DNA from: CANKHA01 sp035699705
GTDB taxonomy: Bacteria; Pseudomonadota; Alphaproteobacteria; Rhizobiales; Xanthobacteraceae
Assembly: GCA_035699705.1 (NCBI GenBank)
Contig: DASSPI010000094.1
Coordinates: 1 to 8,982, forward strand
DNA: 8,982 nucleotides
Direction of reading: 5' to 3'
Made by a program: the position numbers and the translations under genes. The notes beneath the pieces are model-generated. The model saw nothing but the letters and a program-made list of their open reading frames with translations. It was not told the origin of the DNA and did not search any database. Below, piece by piece: positions 5,270-8,982 of this stretch (the first letter of the stretch is position 1; the number at the start of each line of letters is the position of its first letter).

Positions 5270-5455
5270 TTGTGCGAGTGATCGTGCAAGGTCTTTCACG
5301 CGATCGACCCGGCAAGATTCATGGCCGGGTTGATGAGAATCAGGACCAGCGATGAACTCCGCAAAGACAACTCCCTCCATACTGCGCAGGGCGGAATCAG
5401 AATACATGGCTGCGGCACCACAAATGGCGCATCTGTGTTTGGGGACGTACATCAC
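5258..5455 (-). CDS. Hypothetical small Cys-motif ORF or gene fragment
   Basis: A 65-codon frame opens with GTG then ATG (MMYVPKHRCAICGAAAMYSD...), with an in-frame stop TAG directly upstream. RCAIC is a CxxC pair that could be half of a zinc or metal site, followed by a protein-like segment MEGVVFAEFIAG. No adequate ribosome binding site is seen (AGGTG touches the ATG), and the end overlaps azoR by 12 bases. It could be a small real gene, a decayed fragment (a GFA-like zinc protein was considered but not shown), or chance. Confidence 0.22.
   Translation of the reverse strand: MMYVPKHRCAICGAAAMYSDSALRSMEGVVFAEFIAGPDSHQPGHESCRVDRVKDLARSLAQSRG
5303..5334. terminator. Hairpin downstream of azoR, terminator-like without T-run
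   Basis: ATCGACCCGGC (5303-5313) pairs with GCCGGGTTGAT (5324-5334), 10 of 11 positions plus a G-T pair, around a 10-base loop. It lies 34 bases after the azoR stop. There is no U-tract on either side, so intrinsic termination is uncertain. It also lies inside the weak minus-strand ORF at 5258-5455, which argues mildly against that ORF. Confidence 0.28.
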
Positions 5456-5686
5456 CTAATAAATGCCACTCTGGCCACCGGATGCGGAATCTAGGGTACC
5501 GGCATTGACATCATCGAACGGCTTCCAGCCTTCCTATCTGTTGAGCTTGATGGCCAATAAGGCTGACTAACGTTTGAGACCCGCACCCAAGCAATTTTTC
5601 ATCAAGGCAAGGGCAATGCCCACCAACAAGCCGTATGTAGAGCCGCAGTCTTACACCGAATCAACGTCCGCAGTCGCTGTGGAAGC
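5456..5686. other. Gene-poor region between azoR and the second divergent pair
   Basis: I see no gene with family-like sequence on either strand here. The one structured element is an attC-like double stem at 5513-5578, described separately. The rest looks like decayed or intergenic DNA. Confidence 0.5.
5513..5578 (+). other. attC-like fold, possible ancient attC remnant
   Basis: Bases 5514-5520 (TCGAACG) pair with 5571-5577 (CGTTTGA), including one G-T pair. After a symmetric 5x5 unpaired gap, CAGCCTT (5526-5532) pairs perfectly with AAGGCTG (5559-5565). The core / unpaired spacer / inner-stem geometry matches attC. The left core ATCGAAC (5513-5519) is one base off RYYYAAC, and the right core GTTTGAG (5572-5578) is two off GTTRRRY. 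It could be chance. Confidence 0.25.
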
Positions 5687-5797
5687 TCAGTTGCCGTCGG
5701 AGCAGGCGAAGCTTGCGTAGGTAATCTTGTCCGCGCCAGCGGGTAAGGGGGCATCTGCATAGCCGTGGATCGTGTCTCCATATATGCCGACGGTCAT
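5687..5797 (-). CDS. Small ORF coupled to the AraC-type regulator, or a gene fragment
   Basis: A 36-residue frame begins MTVGIYGDTIHGYADAPLPA and ends FACSDGN. Its ATG overlaps the stop of the upstream regulator gene as ATGA, the arrangement used for translational coupling. The composition is protein-like, and the same frame stays open upstream inside the regulator (CWSVQ before the Met). It may therefore be the C-terminal end of an older gene that the regulator 3' end was joined to. No family recognised. Confidence 0.25.
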   Translation of the reverse strand: MTVGIYGDTIHGYADAPLPAGADKITYASFACSDGN

Positions 5798-6810
5798 CTG
5801 GACCGACCAACATGCCGCACGATGTAATTTGAGCCCGATCTACAGTCGGTGTGCATGTCCCTGAACAGCCGAGGGGTCATGCCGAACCGTCGCTCGAATG
5901 CCTCCGAGAACCGCGCGGCCGGCGAGAGGCCGACCCGAGCGGCGACCAACTTCAGCGAGAGCCCGCGCGACAGCAGCATCCGCGCGGCGTCGAGCCGCGC
6001 CGTCTCGACGAAGCGAGCGGGAGTCATGCCCGTCGCCGCACGGAATTTGCGGTGGAATGTGCGCTCGGTCAGGCCGGCGCGATCCGACAGCGACGGCACG
6101 TCGAGGGGCGAATCAAGGTTCGCGTGGATCCAGCCGATCAGTTCGGAGAAGGGACTATCGGCTCGCGCCTGCGCGCTGAGGACCGGACTGAACTGCGACT
6201 GATAGCCGGGCCTTCGGGCATAGAGGATGAGACGTTTGGCCACTTCTCCAGCAATTGCTTGATCAAGATCGCGGGCGACCATTGCCAGGGCCATGTCGAT
6301 ACCCGTCGTCACGCCAGCGGAGGTCCAGACGCGGCCGTCGACGACGTAGAGGGCTTGGGGGTCGACATCGACCTGCGGAAACGCCTTGGCCAAGGGATCA
6401 CGGGAATCCCAGTGGGTGGCGACGCGGCGGCCGTCGAGGAGTCCCAAGGCCGCAAGGACAAATCCGCCGCTGCAGACCGAGCCAAAGCGCTCGGCTGCGC
6501 CGGTCAATGCGGGCAGTGTCGTCCGCAGGACGGGATCGGCAATGGCCGGCAATAGATGCTCCTTCTCCGCGCCTGCGATCAGCACGGTCCGGGCATCACC
6601 CGGCGCCACCTCGTCGATGGGTCGTGTTTCGACTGCGACTCCGCAGCTGCTCTCGACCGCGCCGCCTCCGGCAGAGACAAGACTGACTGCGTAGAACCTG
6701 GGCCTGCCCGATTGGCCGAGGGCGCGATTGGCGCTGTTGAAGACCGACGCCGGCCCCGATGCGTCGAGCAGCTCGAATCCCGGATAGACGATGAATACCA
6801 CCTGGTGCAT
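5794..6810 (-). CDS. GlxA/FtrA-type AraC-family regulator with N-terminal DJ-1/PfpI domain
   Basis: This 338-residue regulator starts at MHQVVFIVYPGFELLDASGP. An ATG 12 codons upstream (6846) is possible, but homologues begin near this Met. Residues 1-190 form a class I glutamine-amidotransferase-like (DJ-1/PfpI) domain with the nucleophile-elbow motif SVCSGG (Cys113) and ATHW (His133), used for ligand sensing. Residues about 225-318 are an AraC DNA-binding domain with two helix-turn-helix units: LSDRAGLTERTFHRKFRAAT (241-260) and LVAARVGLSPAARFSEAFER (288-307), then the FG.TP...R ending. It is divergent from a DJ-1/PfpI protein gene across about 108 bases, so it probably controls that gene and itself. 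Ligand unknown. Confidence 0.92.
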   Translation of the reverse strand: MHQVVFIVYPGFELLDASGPASVFNSANRALGQSGRPRFYAVSLVSAGGGAVESSCGVAVETRPIDEVAPGDARTVLIAGAEKEHLLPAIADPVLRTTLPALTGAAERFGSVCSGGFVLAALGLLDGRRVATHWDSRDPLAKAFPQVDVDPQALYVVDGRVWTSAGVTTGIDMALAMVARDLDQAIAGEVAKRLILYARRPGYQSQFSPVLSAQARADSPFSELIGWIHANLDSPLDVPSLSDRAGLTERTFHRKFRAATGMTPARFVETARLDAARMLLSRGLSLKLVAARVGLSPAARFSEAFERRFGMTPRLFRDMHTDCRSGSNYIVRHVGRSR

Positions 6811-6814
6811 TGGC

Positions 6815-6830
6815 AGAAAATACCATTTCT
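6815..6830. promoter_or_regulatory. Candidate operator dyad between the AraC-type regulator and the DJ-1/PfpI gene
   Basis: AGAAA (6815-6819) and TTTCT (6826-6830) form a short AT-rich dyad inside the otherwise GC-rich divergent intergenic region, immediately upstream of the regulator start. Its position would suit autoregulation. Symmetry is short and AraC sites are often direct repeats, so this is weak. Confidence 0.22.
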
Positions 6831-6918
6831 TTGTCATTCCAGTCATGCCCGGCCCGGCTATTCTTCGATCCGAGCGTCGGCGAACTCCCGCCCGACGCCC
6901 TCAGCGAAGAGACACCTC

Positions 6919-8055
6919 ATGCGCATGTCCATCCTCATCCGGGGCAGTCTTGTCCTCGCTATGCTCGGTCTGGCGGGCTTTGCCGGCTGGGTCTTCAGCC
7001 TGCCCTCGGACACTGCTGTGGCCGACCCACCACCGGTGCCACGGGACGAAATCGATGCCACGCTGGTCGCGCTGCGCCACGATGGCGATCGTCGCCCGCT
7101 CATCGCGATCGTCGGGATCAACGACGCAACGGAGGCCACCGACTATCTGCTGCCGCCGAGTCTCCTCAGGCGCGCGGACATTGCCGATGTGGTCATGCTC
7201 GCGACGGAGCCAGGGCCGGTGCGGCTCTATCCGGCCCTGCGCGTCGAGCCTGACGCCACGATCGCCGATTTCGACGCCGACCATCCCGAAGGCGCCGACT
7301 ACGTCATCGTGCCGGCGATGGCCCGCGACGACGATCCCATGGTGCTGGCCTGGCTGCAGGAGCAGTCGCGGAGGGGAGCGGTGATCATCGCTGTCTGTGC
7401 CGGTGCCAAGGTGGTCGGCGCCGCCGGCCTGCTCGACGGACGGCGAGCCACCACCCACTGGTACTACGTGGAGGACTTGCTCGCGCGCAGCCCGGGTGTC
7501 GACTACGTTGCGGATCGGCGCATGGTGGCCGACGGGACTATCGTCACCACCACCGGGATCACCGCCTCGATGCCCATGATGCTGACCCTCATCGAGGCGA
7601 TCGGCGGCCGTCAGGCCGCCGCAGCGGTCGCGCGCGACATCGGACTGGAGCGGTGGGATGCGCGCCACGCGAGCGCGGCGTTCACGCTGACGCGCCCCTT
7701 CGCGACAACGGTCCTGGCGAACAGGGCGGCATTCTGGAGGCACGAGGACCTCGGCATTCGCCTTGATCCGGGCATGGACGAGGTGTCGCTGGCGTTGATG
7801 GCCGATGCCTGGTCCCGAACCTACCGCTCAAGCGCCTTGACGTTCGCGGCATCGGCAGAGACCGTCGCGATGGCCAACGGCATCCGCGTGATACCGGATC
7901 GGATTGCGACGGACTGGCCTGCGGACCTTACGCTCTCGACCCTGGCGGGCGAGCCGCCGTCGGTGACGCTGGAACGCACACTTCGGGCGATTGCAGAACG
8001 GTACGGCGAGCGCACGAGGCAAATCGTGGCCATGCAGCTCGAGTACCCGCAGTAA
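6919..8055 (+). CDS. Membrane-anchored DJ-1/PfpI-family protein with C-terminal extension
   Basis: The product has 378 residues if started at the ATG at 6919 (GAAGAG upstream). The frame is open far upstream to 6556, but that part is antisense to the regulator. Residues 6-28 form a single hydrophobic segment (LVLAMLGLAGFAGWVFSL core) after a short basic start: a signal anchor or uncleaved signal peptide, so the body is probably periplasmic. Residues about 60-240 are a DJ-1/PfpI domain with the nucleophile motif AVCAGA (Cys160) and TTHW (His180). LLDGRRATTHW mirrors LLDGRRVATHW in the divergent regulator. Residues about 245-378 are an extension I do not recognise. The reaction is unknown; family relatives include amidases, chaperone-like and glyoxalase-like proteins. 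Confidence 0.85.
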   Translation: MRMSILIRGSLVLAMLGLAGFAGWVFSLPSDTAVADPPPVPRDEIDATLVALRHDGDRRPLIAIVGINDATEATDYLLPPSLLRRADIADVVMLATEPGPVRLYPALRVEPDATIADFDADHPEGADYVIVPAMARDDDPMVLAWLQEQSRRGAVIIAVCAGAKVVGAAGLLDGRRATTHWYYVEDLLARSPGVDYVADRRMVADGTIVTTTGITASMPMMLTLIEAIGGRQAAAAVARDIGLERWDARHASAAFTLTRPFATTVLANRAAFWRHEDLGIRLDPGMDEVSLALMADAWSRTYRSSALTFAASAETVAMANGIRVIPDRIATDWPADLTLSTLAGEPPSVTLERTLRAIAERYGERTRQIVAMQLEYPQ

Positions 8056-8156
8056 TCGTTAAACAAGGGCGGTAATCAGCAAGGGAGCCACGGCATCACA
8101 TAACAGAAGAAGCCCATTGGTCATCTGGATGAAGTAACACAAAGATGGAGACAAGC

Positions 8157-8771
8157 ATGCGAACCATCAGGATCATCGAGCACATCTCGCTGGACGGTGT
8201 GATCCAAGGCCCCGGCGGACCGGAGGAGGACGCGCAGAACGGGTTCGATCATGGCGGTTGGGCCGTGCCGCACCACGAGGAAGCGATCGGTAAGGCCATC
8301 GACGCGGCGCAGGGAATCGGCTTCGACCTGCTGCTGGGCCGGAACACCTACGACATTTTCGCGAACTACTGGCCGCACCAGCGCGGCGCAATGGCAGACA
8401 GCCTGAACGCCGCGCGCAAGTATGTCGCGACGCAGCGGCCGGACAGTCTGGCCTGGGGGCCGGCGGAAAGCCTCGGCGCCGACGTGGCGGAGGGGATCCG
8501 ACGCGTCAAGTCGGGCGACGGTCCAGACCTGATCGTCTGGGGCAGCTCCACCCTGACGCCGTTGCTGCTACAGCTTGGCCTCGCGGATGAGGTGCTGCTC
8601 CTAGTCTTTCCGGTGCTGATCGGGCGGGGCAAGCGGTTCTTCTCCGATGCCTCCGATCCCCGGGAGCTCGAGCTCGTCAAGACCGAGGCGGCGGCTTCGG
8701 GCGTGCTCATGAACACCTACCGTCCTGTCGGGCCAATGAGAACCGGGACATTTGAATCGGAGAGCAATTGA
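8157..8771 (+). CDS. RibD C-terminal / dihydrofolate-reductase-like family protein
   Basis: This 204-residue protein starts MRTIRIIEHISLDGVIQG, the standard first strand of the stand-alone RibD_C (DHFR-like) family. LLLGRNTYDIFANYWP (about residues 61-76) is the NADPH-site G-R-x-T-Y motif. Next come SGDGPDLIVWGSSTLTPLLL and the closing LADEVLLLVFPVLIGRGKRF (about 143-162), all typical. The start at 8157 is preferred over the in-frame ATG at 8145 because GGAG (8147-8150) is then 6 bases upstream. Members are predicted NAD(P)H-dependent reductases of small molecules; they do not replace folate or riboflavin pathway enzymes, and the substrate is unknown. It lies about 100 bases from genes on both sides. 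Confidence 0.9.
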   Translation: MRTIRIIEHISLDGVIQGPGGPEEDAQNGFDHGGWAVPHHEEAIGKAIDAAQGIGFDLLLGRNTYDIFANYWPHQRGAMADSLNAARKYVATQRPDSLAWGPAESLGADVAEGIRRVKSGDGPDLIVWGSSTLTPLLLQLGLADEVLLLVFPVLIGRGKRFFSDASDPRELELVKTEAAASGVLMNTYRPVGPMRTGTFESESN

Positions 8772-8774
8772 ACC

Positions 8775-8805
8775 GGCTCCCAGTCGAACTTGTGACTGGC
8801 GAGCC
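8775..8805. terminator. Stem-loop between the RibD-like gene and the next VOC gene
   Basis: GGCTC (8775-8779) plus CCAGTC (8780-8785) pair with GACTGG (8794-8799) and GAGCC (8801-8805), with one unpaired C at 8800 and an 8-base loop. This GC-rich hairpin starts 4 bases after the stop codon. No T-run follows, so it may protect the transcript end or attenuate rather than terminate. Confidence 0.4.
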
Positions 8806-8868
8806 ACAACGGGCCTATTCAACCGACATATCGCAAAGGGCGCGAGCCCACAACAGAGGAGCCGAAGC

Positions 8869-8982
8869 ATGACAGACCTCGTGACTTGCCTGTGGTTCGA
8901 TCACGGCGAAGCCAGCAAGGCGGCGGAATTCTATGCCGCGACCTTTCCCGACAGCCATGTCGACAGGGTTAACATCTCACCG
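8869..8982 (+). CDS. PhnB-type VOC-family protein, 3' end cut by window edge
   Basis: The first 38 residues are visible: MTDLVTCLWFDHGEASKAAE..., then FYAATFPDSHVDRVNISP. The pattern LWFD..A..AA.FY...FPDS is typical of PhnB-like (3-demethylubiquinone-9 3-methyltransferase-domain) VOC proteins of about 150-165 residues. AGAGGAG (8855-8861) is 7 bases before the ATG, a strong ribosome binding site. It lies in the chromosomal flank and is not related closely to the three cassette VOC genes. Often such genes are near RibD-like reductases; that is an observation of context only. Confidence 0.88.
   Translation, partial: MTDLVTCLWFDHGEASKAAEFYAATFPDSHVDRVNISP

Noticed and set aside
5266..5289. Tandem 12-base near-repeat (GTGATTGTGCGA / GTGATCGTGCAA) at the azoR stop
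   Set aside because: Only two copies with two differences; too short to support a repeat element or CRISPR.
5851..6555. 234-codon + strand open frame opposite the AraC-type regulator
   Set aside because: It is the antisense shadow of a well-supported regulator and its composition is low-complexity Arg/Gly/Asp.
6556..6918. Upstream extension of the DJ-1/PfpI gene (121 residues)
   Set aside because: It lies antisense to the regulator and before the signal anchor; an ATG with upstream GAAGAG and a proper hydrophobic N-terminus is at 6919.
6901..7743. 280-codon minus-strand open frame opposite the DJ-1/PfpI gene
   Set aside because: It is a high-GC codon shadow rich in Arg, Gly, His and Asp; the + strand has an unmistakable DJ-1/PfpI domain in the same place.
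8058..8064. GTTAAAC matching the GTTRRRY core after the DJ-1/PfpI gene
   Set aside because: No inverse core or paired arms are found on its left, so the seven-base match is chance.

Overview
The left part of the window (about 1-4040) is a stretch of gene cassettes from an integron. It holds eight small genes, all on the + strand. Each is followed by an attC recombination site or a decayed version of one: an inverted-repeat element running from an RYYYAAC-type inverse core to a GTTRRRY-type core. The three best sites end in GTTAGGC, GTTAGGT and GTTGGGC. No integrase gene or attI is in the window. Because all cassettes read left to right, intI should lie off the left edge and this should be the old, distal end of the array. 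The many decayed sites, the attC types and the high-GC chromosomal flank suggest a sedentary chromosomal integron of a high-GC proteobacterium. Xanthomonadales (Xanthomonas, Stenotrophomonas, Lysobacter relatives) is a reasonable guess but is not proven here.

Cassette order is: SnoaL/DUF4440-like protein (cut by the left edge), PhnB-type VOC protein, small SAM methyltransferase, second VOC protein, third VOC protein, GNAT acetyltransferase, antibiotic-biosynthesis-monooxygenase (ABM) domain protein, second GNAT acetyltransferase. attC sites 1, 6 and 7 look intact. Sites 2 to 5 have damaged core boxes but keep stems, so genes 2 to 6 may be locked in as one block. Site 8 has lost its right core and is followed by a short cassette remnant that runs into the flanking chromosome.

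The right part (about 4097-8982) is ordinary-looking chromosome. First comes a divergent pair: an HxlR-family regulator (-) and an AzoR-type FMN-dependent NADH-azoreductase/quinone reductase (+), the common layout for an electrophile-sensing regulator and its target. Next is a gene-poor stretch (5270-5793) with two tiny minus-strand ORFs or gene fragments and one attC-like fold. A second divergent pair follows: a GlxA/FtrA-type AraC regulator with an N-terminal DJ-1/PfpI domain (-), and a membrane-anchored DJ-1/PfpI protein (+) that carries the same catalytic-site motif. The window closes with a RibD C-terminal/DHFR-like protein and the start of another PhnB-type VOC gene cut by the right edge.

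The genes share a theme of small-molecule detoxification and redox stress: VOC, ABM, GNAT, azoreductase, HxlR and DJ-1 families. No substrate can be assigned from sequence. I see no clearly new multi-gene system. The most unusual signals are the decay gradient of the attC sites, the array/chromosome junction, the attC-like fold beyond azoR, and the regulator/target pair that share a DJ-1/PfpI domain.
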